Assembly (NCBI GenBank): GCA_050952125.1 | Contig: JBMNKK010000003.1 | Location: forward strand, 682,001-746,000 | DNA length: 64,000 bases | Direction of reading: 5' to 3' | DNA from: UBA3951 sp050952125 | GTDB taxonomy: Bacteria; Bacillota; Sulfobacillia; Fermentithermobacillales; Fermentithermobacillaceae | Part shown: piece after piece, positions 41,702 to 51,045 of the stretch | How the letters are laid out: the number at the start of each line of letters is the position of its first letter | Position numbering within the stretch: the first letter of the stretch is position 1 | Notes under the pieces: generated by a model | Told to the model about the DNA's origin: nothing | The model's database searches: none | Seen by the model: only the letters and a program-made list of their open reading frames with translations | Program-made: the position numbers and the translations under genes

Positions 41702-43963
41702 TTACGAAGAAAGAGCCTTAAGGACTCCTGAACCCCAGGCTTCAGACATCTCCTCGACGCTCAGTTCCAGCACGGGGTCGCCTCCACACGTCTCGATCAC
41801 CATGCTCGAACCGGTCACACGGCCTATTTCGGCAGCCGGCACTCCGTATTCCTTACAAAGTTCCGCTACTTGGCCGCGGTTTTCAGGCGAGTAGCTAACC
41901 AAGACGGCGGTGTTCCCTTCGCCGAATAGGACGGCGTCCGGTCGAACACCCTGTCTTTCCGTACAGCCGGTAGGTTTAGGCCCCACCGTGCATCCTTTGG
42001 CGTTCTCTCTGCCGTGAATGCAGGACTCGGCCAGCGCTACCGCCAACCCGCCCTCTGACAGATCCTGAGCCGAGCGGAAAAGTCCTCTTGCTGCTCCTTC
42101 CACGAGAACGTCGATGATGGCCTTAGCCGTAGGAAGGTCGGGATCGCGAGGGCTTCCCGCTACTTTACCGTGAATCCTGTGCAGGTACTCGCTTCCTCCC
42201 AATGACTTCGAGTCTCCCCACACTCTGCCGAGCAAGGCGACAACGTCACCTGCATCCTTGAACCCCGGAGTCAGCCTCTTTTCAACGTCTTCGCACAGTC
42301 CCAGCATTCCGACTATGGGCGTGGGATAGACGGCTTCGCTGTCGGTTTCATTGTAAAGACTGACGTTTCCTCCCGTAACGGGGGTGCCGAGAGCGGAACA
42401 AGCATCAGCCATCCCGGCGATCGCTTCCTTGAGCTGCCAGTATATTCCGGGATTCTCGGGACTCCCGAAGTTCAGGCAGTTGGTGATGGCAAGCGGCCTC
42501 GCGCCCATGACGGCCACGTTGAACGCCGACTCTACCACCGCCCACGCGGCGCCGCCGCGGGGATTCAGGTACACCAGCCGGCCGTTGCAGTCGGCCGTGA
42601 AGACAAGCCCTCTGGAAGTGCCCTTGATCCTGACTACGGCAGCGCCCCGTCCCGGACCCTCTACCGTATCGGTGCGGACCATGTGATCGAACTGGCGATA
42701 TACCGGTTCTTTTGAGGCGATGTTGGGTGAGGCCAGAAGGCGGAGGAGAATGCCTCCAAGCTCATGAAGCTCGGGCGATATCACCGACTCAAAGTCAAAG
42801 TCTCTCGCTTCGGCCAGGTAGCCGGGTTCAGCGGCGGGCGGCGAGTACTGCGGAGAACCCTCTGCGAGTAAAGACACCGGGATCGACGCTTCCTCGACAC
42901 CGTTATGGAACACTTGAAGTTTGCCGCTGTCCGTAACGCGCCCAATCTCGGCCGCGTTGAGACCCCACTTCTTCCCTATTGCTTTAACCTCGGGCACCTT
43001 TTCCGGCTTCACGATGAGGAGCATCCGCTCCTGGCTCTCTGAAAGCATCACTTCGTAAGCGGTCATTCCCTCTTCGCGCATGGGAACCTTGCCGATATCG
43101 ATCTCGAGGCCGGTGCCCGCTCTGGCGGCGGTCTCAGCACAAGAAGACGTGATGCCCGCGGCCCCCATATCCTGAATACCTACCACGGCACCGCTCTTCA
43201 TCATCTCCAAACAAGCCTCGATGAGCAGCTTCTCCATGAAGGGATCGCCCACTTGAACGTTGGGGCGCTTTGACTCGTTATCCTCGCCAAGCACGTCCGA
43301 TGCAAAGGTGCACCCGTGGATGCCGTCTCTGCCCGTTGAATGGCCGACAATCATGACAACATTGCCAATACCGTATGCCTGGCCTTTGTGCAGGTCCTCG
43401 TGCCTCATAATTCCGCCGCACATGACGTTGACAAGGGGGTTGCCCGCGTAGGATTCATCAAACTGTATCTCGCCGCCTACGGTCGGAATGCCCAAGCAGT
43501 TGCCGTACCCTGCTATGCCTGAGACCACTCCGCCGAAGAGGAACTTGGAGCGGGGATCTTCCAGGGGCCCGAACCTAAGGGAGTCCAGCAGGATAACCGG
43601 CCTTGCACCCATAGCCAATACGTCCCGGACAATGCCCCCTATCCCGGTGGCGGCACCCTGGTAAGGCTCAACGGCACTGGGATGATTGTGGGACTCTATC
43701 TTGAAGGCGCAGGCTAGTTGATCGCCTATATCGACCACGCCGGCGTTCTCTCCGGGGCCGACCAGCACCTGCGGCCCTTTGGTAGGCAATGTCTTGAGGA
43801 GAGCTTTTGAGTGCTTGTACGCGCAGTGCTCAGACCAAAGCACCGCGAACATGCCCAATTCAGTTTCGTTCGGCTCGCGCCCGAGTCTATCTTTAATGAG
43901 TTGGTACTCGTTGTCCTTCAGTCCCATCTCGCGCCAAATCGGCTTTTCGGGAGTGTCTGCCAT
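41702..43963 (-). CDS. purL: Phosphoribosylformylglycinamidine synthase, large subunit PurL
   Basis: A 753-residue PurL of the small, three-protein FGAM synthase type. It converts FGAR, ATP and ammonia (from PurQ) to FGAM in purine synthesis. Markers are LWSEHCAYKHSK, the ESHNHPSAVEPYQGAATGIGG metal/ATP site, SMGARPV-like AMGARPVILLDSLRFG, SGIAGYGNCLGIPTVGGE, and DLSEGGLAVALAES in the C-terminal half. It starts at ATG with AAGGAG nine bases upstream and is last in guaA-purB-purS-purQ-purL. Confidence 0.96.
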   Translation of the reverse strand: MADTPEKPIWREMGLKDNEYQLIKDRLGREPNETELGMFAVLWSEHCAYKHSKALLKTLPTKGPQVLVGPGENAGVVDIGDQLACAFKIESHNHPSAVEPYQGAATGIGGIVRDVLAMGARPVILLDSLRFGPLEDPRSKFLFGGVVSGIAGYGNCLGIPTVGGEIQFDESYAGNPLVNVMCGGIMRHEDLHKGQAYGIGNVVMIVGHSTGRDGIHGCTFASDVLGEDNESKRPNVQVGDPFMEKLLIEACLEMMKSGAVVGIQDMGAAGITSSCAETAARAGTGLEIDIGKVPMREEGMTAYEVMLSESQERMLLIVKPEKVPEVKAIGKKWGLNAAEIGRVTDSGKLQVFHNGVEEASIPVSLLAEGSPQYSPPAAEPGYLAEARDFDFESVISPELHELGGILLRLLASPNIASKEPVYRQFDHMVRTDTVEGPGRGAAVVRIKGTSRGLVFTADCNGRLVYLNPRGGAAWAVVESAFNVAVMGARPLAITNCLNFGSPENPGIYWQLKEAIAGMADACSALGTPVTGGNVSLYNETDSEAVYPTPIVGMLGLCEDVEKRLTPGFKDAGDVVALLGRVWGDSKSLGGSEYLHRIHGKVAGSPRDPDLPTAKAIIDVLVEGAARGLFRSAQDLSEGGLAVALAESCIHGRENAKGCTVGPKPTGCTERQGVRPDAVLFGEGNTAVLVSYSPENRGQVAELCKEYGVPAAEIGRVTGSSMVIETCGGDPVLELSVEEMSEAWGSGVLKALSS

Positions 43964-43982
43964 GTCGTCCAGCTCCTTTTCT

Positions 43983-44693
43983 CTAGCGGGATACGGGGGC
44001 GCCCTCTCTTATGCTCTTCACCATAGACAGGAAAACCCTCTTGCCGTCTTCGCCTCCGAGGAGCGCCTCTGCACATCTCTCCGGGTGCGGCATGAGACCC
44101 AGCACATTGCCGCGTTCGTTCACGATACCCGCAATATTCCGGGCGGCGCCGTTCGGGTTGGCCTCTCTTGTGGGATTCCCGGCTTCGTCTACATAGCGAA
44201 GAACCACGCGGCCGGCCCTCTCCAACTCGTCCAGAACTTCAGGCTCTGCGTAATAGTTGCCTTCATGGTGCGCGATCGGCATACGGATGATCTCTTTCGG
44301 CTTGTAGAGGTTAGTGAACGCGGTTGAGTTGTTCTCTACTTTCAGATTCACCCATCCGCACCTAAACTCAAGAACATCGTTGGACAGCATAGCGCCTGGC
44401 AGCAGTCCCGCCTCAAGAAGGACCTGAAAACCGTTGCAGATGCCGATCACGAGCTTACCTTTCTCGGCGAAATCGACAATCGATTTCATGACCGGAGAGA
44501 ATCTAGCCAGCGCCCCGCATCGAAGGTAGTCGCCGTAGGAAAATCCGCCCGGAAGCACAACGGCATCAAAGCCGGAAAGATCGGTGTCGCCGTGCCATAT
44601 GTTCTCGCAGTCTGCGCCCACAACGTTCTTGATAGCGTGATAGGCGTCGCTGTCACAGTTGGATCCGGGAAAGACGACCACGCCGAACTTCAT
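43983..44693 (-). CDS. purQ: Phosphoribosylformylglycinamidine synthase, glutaminase subunit PurQ
   Basis: A 236-residue class I glutamine amidotransferase that supplies ammonia to PurL. FPGSNCDSD lies at the N-terminus, LPGGFSYGDYLRCGA follows, the nucleophile Cys is in GICNGFQVL, and the His/Glu pair is in LMPHPERCAE. The start overlaps the purS stop (ATGA), giving coupled synthesis of PurS and PurQ, which form one complex with PurL. Confidence 0.95.
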   Translation of the reverse strand: MKFGVVVFPGSNCDSDAYHAIKNVVGADCENIWHGDTDLSGFDAVVLPGGFSYGDYLRCGALARFSPVMKSIVDFAEKGKLVIGICNGFQVLLEAGLLPGAMLSNDVLEFRCGWVNLKVENNSTAFTNLYKPKEIIRMPIAHHEGNYYAEPEVLDELERAGRVVLRYVDEAGNPTREANPNGAARNIAGIVNERGNVLGLMPHPERCAEALLGGEDGKRVFLSMVKSIREGAPVSR

Positions 44694-44959
44694 CGGGCAG
44701 CACCAGCTTTCTCCTCCTCCACCTCAACACTGTAGGCTTCGGTTACGGGACTCGCCAGGAGCTTCCTTGACATCTCCTCCAGCAGGCTTCTGGCTTCATC
44801 GATGCTGGCCGCTTCCAAACTAACGACGATGTTCTTGCCCATCCTCACCCGTTCCACACTCGAGAACCCCATAGTCTCCAAAGAACCTTTGACGGCTGCT
44901 CCCTGCGGATCGAAAATGCTCTCCTTTAACCAGACCGTGACTGTGCCTTTGAATTTCAT
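44690..44959 (-). CDS. purS: Phosphoribosylformylglycinamidine synthase subunit PurS
   Basis: An 89-residue PurS, the small bridging subunit that joins PurQ to PurL. The pattern (VTVWLKESIFDPQGAAVKGS, GFSSVERVRMGKNIV, a helix, then ANPVTEAY-like ASPVTEAYSVEVEE) and length fit the family exactly. The ATG has GGAGG eight bases upstream. It sits between purB and purQ, as in other Bacillota purine clusters. Confidence 0.95.
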   Translation of the reverse strand: MKFKGTVTVWLKESIFDPQGAAVKGSLETMGFSSVERVRMGKNIVVSLEAASIDEARSLLEEMSRKLLASPVTEAYSVEVEEEKAGAAR

Positions 44960-45026
44960 CGTGCGAGCCTCCTAACGTCCGTTTGTAGGTACTGCCTCTT
45001 AAAGATTTGAGCGATACCCAAAACCG

Positions 45027-46325
45027 CTAGATTATGAGTCCCAGGCGGTTGAAGATGAAGTCCACCGCCTTTAGAGCCCTTTCCAGGCTGAAGCACTCTT
45101 CCAGCCTTTCGCGACCTACAAAGCTCAGTATCTTTCGGTCAGCGGCAACCCTCTCATAGAAGCTGGGACCGCCTTCCCACGCCGCCATGGCGTGCTCCTG
45201 AACAACCTCGTAGGCGTCCTCGCGCTTCATCCCGGCTTCAACCAGCGCGAGCAATACTTCTTCGGAAAACACGAGCCCTCCGGTCATACCCAGGTTCTGC
45301 AACATCCTGTCGGGATAGACACGCATGTCGCGGATTATCCCCGTCATCCGGTTCAAAGCGTAGTCAAGGAGGGTGGTGGCATCGGGAAGGATGATGCGTT
45401 CGACCGAGGAGTTGGAAATGTCCCGCTCATGCCACAAGAGGTTGTTCTCGAGAGCCGCTTGGGCGTACCCTCTCATCAATCGTGCCATGCCGCATATCTG
45501 CTCAAGTCCGACAGGGTTCTTCTTGTGAGGCATGGCTGACGAGCCCTTTTGGCCGGTCCTGAACGGCTCCTCAATCTCCCTCACCTCGGTCCGTGCCAGC
45601 CCGCGTAGGTCATAAGCGATCTTCTCAAGCGACCCGGCCACCACAGCCAGTGCGGACACACAGGCGGCGTGGCGGTCTCTCTGCACTATCTGGTTGGAGA
45701 TGGGTGCCGGCGAAAGATCCAGCCTCTTGCACACAAACCGCTCGACGAAGGGGTCAACGTGAGCGTAAGTCCCAACCGCGCCCGACAGCTTTCCCACCGA
45801 GATCTCCGCCATCGCGTTCTGAACGCGCTCTCTGTTTCTCCTCATTTCGTCGTACCAGAGGGCGACCACCAAACCGAATGTGACCGGTTCGGCGTGGACG
45901 CCGTGAGTGCGGCCGATGGCAGGGGTGTCTTTGTACCTGAGCGCCAGATCTTTAAGCACGCTCAACATTTCGTCTATATCGTCCAGGATGACCTTAAGCG
46001 CGTCGCGGAGAAGAGAGGAGAGAGCAGTGTCCACGACGTCGTATGAGGTAAGTCCGTAGTGGATGTATTTGCCTTCCTCGCCCACGGTTTCAGCTACCTG
46101 GCTCACGAACGCTATAACGTCGTGCCTTACTTTCGATTCGATCTCATCAATCCTGGCAGGATCCACTTTCGCTTTGGCTCTTACCGCCGCGGCCGTACCC
46201 TTGGGAACTGCGCCCAGCGTCTCCCACGCTTCAAGCGCCAGGGTCTCAACCTCCAGCCATCGCCTGTACTTGTTCTCTTGGCTCCAAATCCTCTCCATTT
46301 CGGCGCGAGTGTACCTCGAGATCAC
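45027..46325 (-). CDS. purB: Adenylosuccinate lyase
   Basis: A 432-residue lyase of the fumarase/aspartase superfamily that acts twice in purine synthesis, on SAICAR and on adenylosuccinate. Motifs are RHDVIAFV, HYGLTSYDVVDTA, GRTHGVHAEP with the catalytic His, and the flexible signature loop GSSAMPHKKNPVGLEQ. It starts at GTG with GGAGGTG upstream, 46 bp after guaA and 67 bp before purS. Confidence 0.96.
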   Translation of the reverse strand: MISRYTRAEMERIWSQENKYRRWLEVETLALEAWETLGAVPKGTAAAVRAKAKVDPARIDEIESKVRHDVIAFVSQVAETVGEEGKYIHYGLTSYDVVDTALSSLLRDALKVILDDIDEMLSVLKDLALRYKDTPAIGRTHGVHAEPVTFGLVVALWYDEMRRNRERVQNAMAEISVGKLSGAVGTYAHVDPFVERFVCKRLDLSPAPISNQIVQRDRHAACVSALAVVAGSLEKIAYDLRGLARTEVREIEEPFRTGQKGSSAMPHKKNPVGLEQICGMARLMRGYAQAALENNLLWHERDISNSSVERIILPDATTLLDYALNRMTGIIRDMRVYPDRMLQNLGMTGGLVFSEEVLLALVEAGMKREDAYEVVQEHAMAAWEGGPSFYERVAADRKILSFVGRERLEECFSLERALKAVDFIFNRLGLII

Positions 46326-46371
46326 GGCGGCACCTCCGATTTCCTAGAAAGTCGCTTACGGCTCTACTGCC

Positions 46372-47937
46372 TCACTCCCACTCGATGGTCGACGGGGGTT
46401 TCGATGTAATGTCCAGAACAACGCGGTTTACGTCGTGGACTTCGTTGACTATCCTAGCCGAAACCCGCTCCAACACGTCGTAAGGGAGGCGGGCCCAGTC
46501 AGCGGTCATCGCGTCTTCAGATTGGACGGCGCGAATGCCTATGAGGTGGCCGTACGTCCTCTCGTCTCCCATGACGCCGACGGTTCTCACATCGGGAAGC
46601 ACGCAGAAGCACTGCCACAGCTTGTCGTACCAGCCGGAGCGACGGATCTCCTCATCGAGAACCGCCTGGGCCTTCCTCACTACATCCAGCTTTTCGCGAG
46701 TGACCTCTCCCAATACCCTGACTCCCAAGCCCGGGCCGGGGAACGGGTGCCTGCCGATAAACTCTGAAGTGAGGCCAAGCTCCTGACCTAACAAACGAAC
46801 CTCATCCTTGAACAGCTCGCGCACGGGCTCTAACAGCTTGAGATTCATGCGATCGGGCAGGCCTCCGACGTTGTGGTGGCTCTTGATCACCCGCCGTATC
46901 CTCGAGCCTGACTCAATCACGTCGGGATAGATGGTGCCTTGCAGGATGTAGTCCGCGCCGCCCACTTTCCGGGCCTCTTCCTCGAAGACTCTAATAAACT
47001 CCTCGCCGATGATCTTGCGCTTCTTTTCCGGATCTGTGACACCCTTCAGCCTGTCAAGGAACCGGTCTTGAGCGTTGACCAGGGTTAGTTCCACGCCGAG
47101 TCTCGCCATCGCTTCCACTACATACTCGGCTTCACCCTGCCGCATGAGGCCGTGGTCAACCAATATGGGGTGCAGTCTTGACCCTATAGCTCTATGTACG
47201 AGCACCGTACATACCGTAGAGTCCACTCCGCCTGAGACGCCCGCCACTACCCGGGCATCGCCTACCCTCTCGCGAATATCGGCTATGCTGCGCTCAACGA
47301 ACTTCTCCATCGTCCAGTCGGGCTCCAGCTTGGCGATCCGAAATAGGAAGTTGGAGAGCATCTCCTTGCCGCGGGCTGTGTTCGTCACCTCGGGGTGAAA
47401 CTGCACGCCGTACAGCTTCCGCATCGCATCTCCCATCGCGGCGATGCGCGTCTTCCCGGTAGAGCCGGTGACGGCAAACCCGGGCGGAACCTCCTCCACG
47501 CTGTCACCGTGACTCATCCAGACGTCCGTCTCTTCCGGGAGACCCTCAAGAAGCCCCGAGGCCTCACTTATCCGGAGTTTCGCGGGGCCGTACTCCCTAG
47601 TCCCTCCGGCACTGCCCGCGACCACCTTTCCGCCCATCAGCTTCGCCATGGCCTGCATGCCGTAACAGATGCCCAAAACCGGACATCCGAGTGTCAGCAC
47701 ATCCGGGTCGGGAAGCACTGCATCAGGCTGATATACGCTGTCGGGGCCGCCCGACAGAATGATCGCTCCGGGGATATCCTGCCCCGCCGGGTCGACGGCA
47801 TCTTTCAGTTCCTGGACCGTGGCATCGCCTGGGATGACTTGACAGTATACCTTGTTCTCTCGAACTCTCCTGGCGATGAGCTGAGTGTACTGAGCGCCGA
47901 AATCGAGGATAATTACCTGGTTCTTCAAGTGCGCCAC
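46372..47937 (-). CDS. guaA: GMP synthase (glutamine-hydrolysing)
   Basis: A 521-residue two-domain enzyme that converts XMP to GMP. The glutaminase domain has ILDFGAQYTQLIARRVRE, nucleophile Cys in LGICYGMQ, and His/Glu in FHPEVTNTARG; the ATP pyrophosphatase domain has the PP-loop GVSGGVDSTVC near residue 230, and the dimerisation domain ends KPPSTIEWE. The annotated GTG is at 47937; a TTG nine bases on has GGGGTGG before it and may be used. A perfect 14-bp palindrome lies three bases upstream of the start. Confidence 0.95.
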   Translation of the reverse strand: MAHLKNQVIILDFGAQYTQLIARRVRENKVYCQVIPGDATVQELKDAVDPAGQDIPGAIILSGGPDSVYQPDAVLPDPDVLTLGCPVLGICYGMQAMAKLMGGKVVAGSAGGTREYGPAKLRISEASGLLEGLPEETDVWMSHGDSVEEVPPGFAVTGSTGKTRIAAMGDAMRKLYGVQFHPEVTNTARGKEMLSNFLFRIAKLEPDWTMEKFVERSIADIRERVGDARVVAGVSGGVDSTVCTVLVHRAIGSRLHPILVDHGLMRQGEAEYVVEAMARLGVELTLVNAQDRFLDRLKGVTDPEKKRKIIGEEFIRVFEEEARKVGGADYILQGTIYPDVIESGSRIRRVIKSHHNVGGLPDRMNLKLLEPVRELFKDEVRLLGQELGLTSEFIGRHPFPGPGLGVRVLGEVTREKLDVVRKAQAVLDEEIRRSGWYDKLWQCFCVLPDVRTVGVMGDERTYGHLIGIRAVQSEDAMTADWARLPYDVLERVSARIVNEVHDVNRVVLDITSKPPSTIEWE

Positions 47938-47940
47938 CCC

Positions 47941-47954
47941 ATTGTGTACACAAT
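47941..47954. promoter_or_regulatory. Perfect palindrome ATTGTGTACACAAT upstream of guaA
   Basis: A 14-bp perfect dyad with a TTGTGTACACAA core immediately before the guaA start, in the gap between guaA and the divergent amidohydrolase gene. Its form resembles operators of GntR-type dimers. On the minus strand a weak promoter-like TTGCGC/TAATTG pair lies just upstream, so the palindrome would overlap the transcription start. Confidence 0.5.
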
Positions 47955-48109
47955 TACGCCAATTTACTTGGAGCGCAACAATTCTAGCATGACTCTATCA
48001 CTCGAAAAGCAAACATTCAATAAGTCCAAAAGGAGTAGGCTCCAACGTTATCGAAGCCTAACGCACCTTAAGGAATATCTACGTAAGGAACCAAGAGAGG
48101 GGCGGACTT

Positions 48110-49519
48110 ATGAGGTTTGACATTCTCTTAAAGAACGGCCGGGTGATTGACGCTCTCACAGGCTTCGACGGCAGAGGTGACGTCGGCATTAAAGGCGGAA
48201 AGATCGCTGCAGTCGCCGCATCCCTTCCCTCCGTAGACGCCGAAAGCATCATCGATGCCGAGGGTTACATCGTCATGCCCGGAGTCATCGATTCCCACGT
48301 TCACGTCTCAACTGAAGACAGGTGGATCGGTTTCTCGATGATGGCAAGTGTGGGCGTGGTGACCGCTGTGGACTTCGGAGGTCCAATCCGGGAGACTGTG
48401 AAGGGCCTCGCGTCTCACGGCTGCGGCATGAGCATCGCCGGCCTGCACACGGTAACGCCCGGACACAACACGAAAGACGCGAACCCAAGCACAGAAGAGC
48501 TGTCGGCTATCACCGACGAAGCACTGGACTTTGGCGCTCTAGGCCTCAAGATCGTCGGCGGACACAGCCCGGCGAGTCCCGAGGCCACTGCACGCATCAT
48601 TGAAGTTGCCAACAAGAAGGGTTGTTATGTTGCCTTCCACGTGGGCTCAACAAAGCACGGCAGCAATATCGAAGGTTTCCGCGAGGCAGTGGAGCTCGCG
48701 GGCAAGAATCACCTGCATATTGCTCACGTGAACAGCTACTGCCGCGGACTTAACCGGAATCCGGCAGAGGAGGCGCTAGAGGCTGCAAAGGCGCTGAAGG
48801 AGCACCGGAACCTTGTTTCAGAATCGTACCTGGGAACCATAAACGGCACCTCGGCCGGCATACGGGACGGGCTGCCTTCGAGCCACGTGACGCGGAACTG
48901 CCTCAAGATGGGCGGCTACACGGCTGACGAGAAAGGGATGGGTGAGGCTATCCTAGGAGGCTGGGCACTCATCCATGTGTTGCGCGGAGGAAAGATGGAA
49001 CTGGTCACAGGACGGGAAGGATATGAGATCTGGAAGGATGCAGGGACCAAGACAGGCGTCAGCTTTCCTGTAAACGACACAACCGCCATGCATATACTGG
49101 CTACGGCCAGGATGGAAGATAAGGATGAGTTCGTGGTCGATGCCATAAGCACCGACGGCGGCGCCATTCCGAGAAACGTCCAGCTTGAGAGAGGCGCGGC
49201 GCTTGTTCGGCTAGGTGCTTTGACTTGGCCCGAGCTGGTAAGGAAACTGACATTGAACCCGGCCCGCATGCTTGGGTTCGCGCACAAGGGTGCTCTAGCA
49301 GAAGGATTCGACGGCGATGTAACCGTGGCCGACCCCGACACGGGCCGCGCTCACTTGGCCATCTCGCGAGGCCAGATCATTATGGTCGAGGGCGTGGTAG
49401 TTGGGAGAGGAGGCCACTTACTGGCGGCAACTCCCGGCGGGGCTAAGAAAGCGCGGGAGGCCGGACTCAGTTCAGAGGCGGTCGACCTAAGCAAGAGCTT
49501 GTTCTACACGAGATCATAG
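48110..49519 (+). CDS. Amidohydrolase (D-aminoacylase / dihydroorotase-like)
   Basis: A 469-residue metal-dependent amidohydrolase. The N-terminal composite beta domain begins FDILLKNGRVIDALTGFDGR; the first metal site is GVIDSHVHVS, a possible carboxylated Lys is in LGLKIVGGHSP, further His are in VAFHVGS and HIAHVNSYCRG, and the active-site Asp is in AISTDGG. The C-terminal part has NPARMLGF and GDVTVADP, typical of D-aminoacylases and hydantoinases. Substrate is unknown, perhaps an N-acyl or cyclic amide. The ATG follows GAGAGGGG by eight bases. Confidence 0.82.
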   Translation: MRFDILLKNGRVIDALTGFDGRGDVGIKGGKIAAVAASLPSVDAESIIDAEGYIVMPGVIDSHVHVSTEDRWIGFSMMASVGVVTAVDFGGPIRETVKGLASHGCGMSIAGLHTVTPGHNTKDANPSTEELSAITDEALDFGALGLKIVGGHSPASPEATARIIEVANKKGCYVAFHVGSTKHGSNIEGFREAVELAGKNHLHIAHVNSYCRGLNRNPAEEALEAAKALKEHRNLVSESYLGTINGTSAGIRDGLPSSHVTRNCLKMGGYTADEKGMGEAILGGWALIHVLRGGKMELVTGREGYEIWKDAGTKTGVSFPVNDTTAMHILATARMEDKDEFVVDAISTDGGAIPRNVQLERGAALVRLGALTWPELVRKLTLNPARMLGFAHKGALAEGFDGDVTVADPDTGRAHLAISRGQIIMVEGVVVGRGGHLLAATPGGAKKAREAGLSSEAVDLSKSLFYTRS

Positions 49520-49538
49520 GAACTGTAAGGAAAAAAGG

Positions 49539-49562
49539 GGTGCGGCACACGCCGCACCCCAC
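49539..49562 (-). terminator. Terminator of the four-gene membrane operon
   Basis: A perfect 10-bp stem, GGGGTGCGGC / GCCGCACCCC, with a 4-base loop; on the minus strand it is followed by six T residues. It sits six bases past the last gene of the operon and may also stop the convergent amidohydrolase transcript. Confidence 0.88.
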
Positions 49563-49567
49563 CTAAG

Positions 49568-50185
49568 CTAAGATATGAGTTTCAGCCAATCCCTCAAAAG
49601 GAACTGCATCTGAGAGATGACCAGCGACATCCTACCCTGAACCGCGGAACCGAAAGCAGCGCCAAAGCAGAGCATGAGCACCCACCTGCCGAGTCTCCCC
49701 GTTACCTCCGAAGCCTTGTTCGGCTTGAAGGTGAAGAAGAAGTAGACCAAGGAGAATGCCGTGCCCAGCGAGAGCACCATGTTGTTTAGGGTGCCGCCAA
49801 TCCCGGCTCCTTTCCAGCTTATGATGCTGGCTTGCATCTGCCTCACGAAGTCACTTTCGATAGCTTTCATTGACAGAGCGGAGCCGATGCCCATGAGGAA
49901 CGCCATGGGATAGCGGGCTATCCAACCGTGCTTTTTCGAAAGCCGGGTGAACAGAAGTAGCCCCAGCACTATGGGGACAAGTATAGAGATCTCGCCCGCT
50001 TCAGTAAGGGGACCCCAGGCTTGACGCTTCAAGGTGTTGAAGTTCAGAACCAAGCTGTAACCTGCGGCCAACCCGACATATAAGTTCTGGAAAGCCCTAA
50101 AGAACCGGTTCTCTTTCCAGAGGAAGCTGTAGATGGCGAATGTGCAGAGAGCGGCCGCCCATACCTTCGCAGTTGCCAGGTCCAT
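49568..50185 (-). CDS. Membrane protein of unknown function (operon gene 4)
   Basis: A 205-residue integral membrane protein with about six hydrophobic helices (near residues 8-20, 35-50, 65-82, 93-107, 128-148 and 165-185). I recognise no family. A VRQMQAS loop and a C-terminal QMQFLLRDWLK segment are polar. It is last in a tight operon (12 bp after the previous gene) with two TM-flanked soluble-domain proteins and another polytopic protein. Four linked envelope proteins suggest one complex. The ATG has AGGGGGTG upstream. Confidence 0.65.
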   Translation of the reverse strand: MDLATAKVWAAALCTFAIYSFLWKENRFFRAFQNLYVGLAAGYSLVLNFNTLKRQAWGPLTEAGEISILVPIVLGLLLFTRLSKKHGWIARYPMAFLMGIGSALSMKAIESDFVRQMQASIISWKGAGIGGTLNNMVLSLGTAFSLVYFFFTFKPNKASEVTGRLGRWVLMLCFGAAFGSAVQGRMSLVISQMQFLLRDWLKLIS

Positions 50186-50196
50186 GCGTTCACCCC

Positions 50197-51042
50197 CTAA
50201 CCTTTCTTAGCTTTCTGTTCCCGTCTTTCGACGTAGAACAGAAGGTTGCCGATTAAGACAAAGAGCACGATAACGACGTGACCCAAGGACTGAGCGTCCA
50301 TTGCGGCTGTAGCCGCACCCGGCATTTTCACGGCAATTTCGTACTCGGCAGCAGACTTGAGGCCGCCTCCAAGGAGGCCGACCAGCTGGCCTGACTGCAA
50401 GTAAGGTATGTTTTGCGGACCCATAACCGCGACCACGCCGCACGCCAAAGGTACGTTGTACCTGGTAACAACCTGCCTTACCCACTCCGCCGGGCCCGGG
50501 ATTCCGGTGGCAAACTCGGCGATGATGTCGAAGTCTGCCGCCGTCTTTACACCCTGCATAATGGGATATGAACTGAGAGGCTTGCCTCTAATGTCTGTGG
50601 GAAACACCTGCGCGATGTCCTGAGCAAACGCCGAGATGGCCGTCTCGGAGCCGGCGGCGAAGCCCAAGAGGAGGATATCTTCACCGTACACTTTGCCTGC
50701 TGCTTCCCACTTGTCGATTGACTTCTGGGCGTAGCTGAGTCCGGTGTCGATGAATGCCACCTCGACTACCTTCACGCCTTTTGACAGAGCGTGAGCCAAA
50801 ACTACCTGGGCCTGCGGGTCGACATCGGGACCCCCGCCGATCGAGTAATCGAACACCAGGAGCATCTTGTTGCCAGGCTGCAGTTTCTCCACAGCCGCGA
50901 CGAACTGCGCTGTGCTCTCGGTCACCTCGACCGGAATGCCGAGAGGACGAAGGAGCGGGGCCACGACGACAAAGAGGAGCAAAGCATAGAGCCAGCGCCT
51001 ATCCAATTCTCCGAACCACTTAATAAGATTCACCTTCGTCAC
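50197..51042 (-). CDS. Membrane-tethered protein of unknown function (operon gene 3)
   Basis: A 281-residue protein with one membrane helix near each end (WLYALLLFVVVAPLL at 18-32 and VVIVLFVLIGNLLFYV near 255-270) enclosing an alpha/beta domain of about 210 residues. That domain has Rossmann-like strands (MLLVFDYSIGGGPDVDP, VVEVAFIDTG, ILLLGFAAGSETAI) and a GVVAVMGPQNIPYLQSGQLVGLLGG segment. The two-helix layout matches operon gene 1. No catalytic motif is evident. It starts at GTG, 3 bases after gene 2 ends, so translation is likely coupled. Confidence 0.65.
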   Translation of the reverse strand: MTKVNLIKWFGELDRRWLYALLLFVVVAPLLRPLGIPVEVTESTAQFVAAVEKLQPGNKMLLVFDYSIGGGPDVDPQAQVVLAHALSKGVKVVEVAFIDTGLSYAQKSIDKWEAAGKVYGEDILLLGFAAGSETAISAFAQDIAQVFPTDIRGKPLSSYPIMQGVKTAADFDIIAEFATGIPGPAEWVRQVVTRYNVPLACGVVAVMGPQNIPYLQSGQLVGLLGGGLKSAAEYEIAVKMPGAATAAMDAQSLGHVVIVLFVLIGNLLFYVERREQKAKKG

Positions 51043-51045
51043 CCC

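Noticed and set aside
41638..48109. Purine riboswitch or PurR box for the pur cluster
   Set aside because: No purine aptamer core or PurR-box pair was visible upstream of guaA, purB or purS; only the 14-bp palindrome was kept as a candidate.
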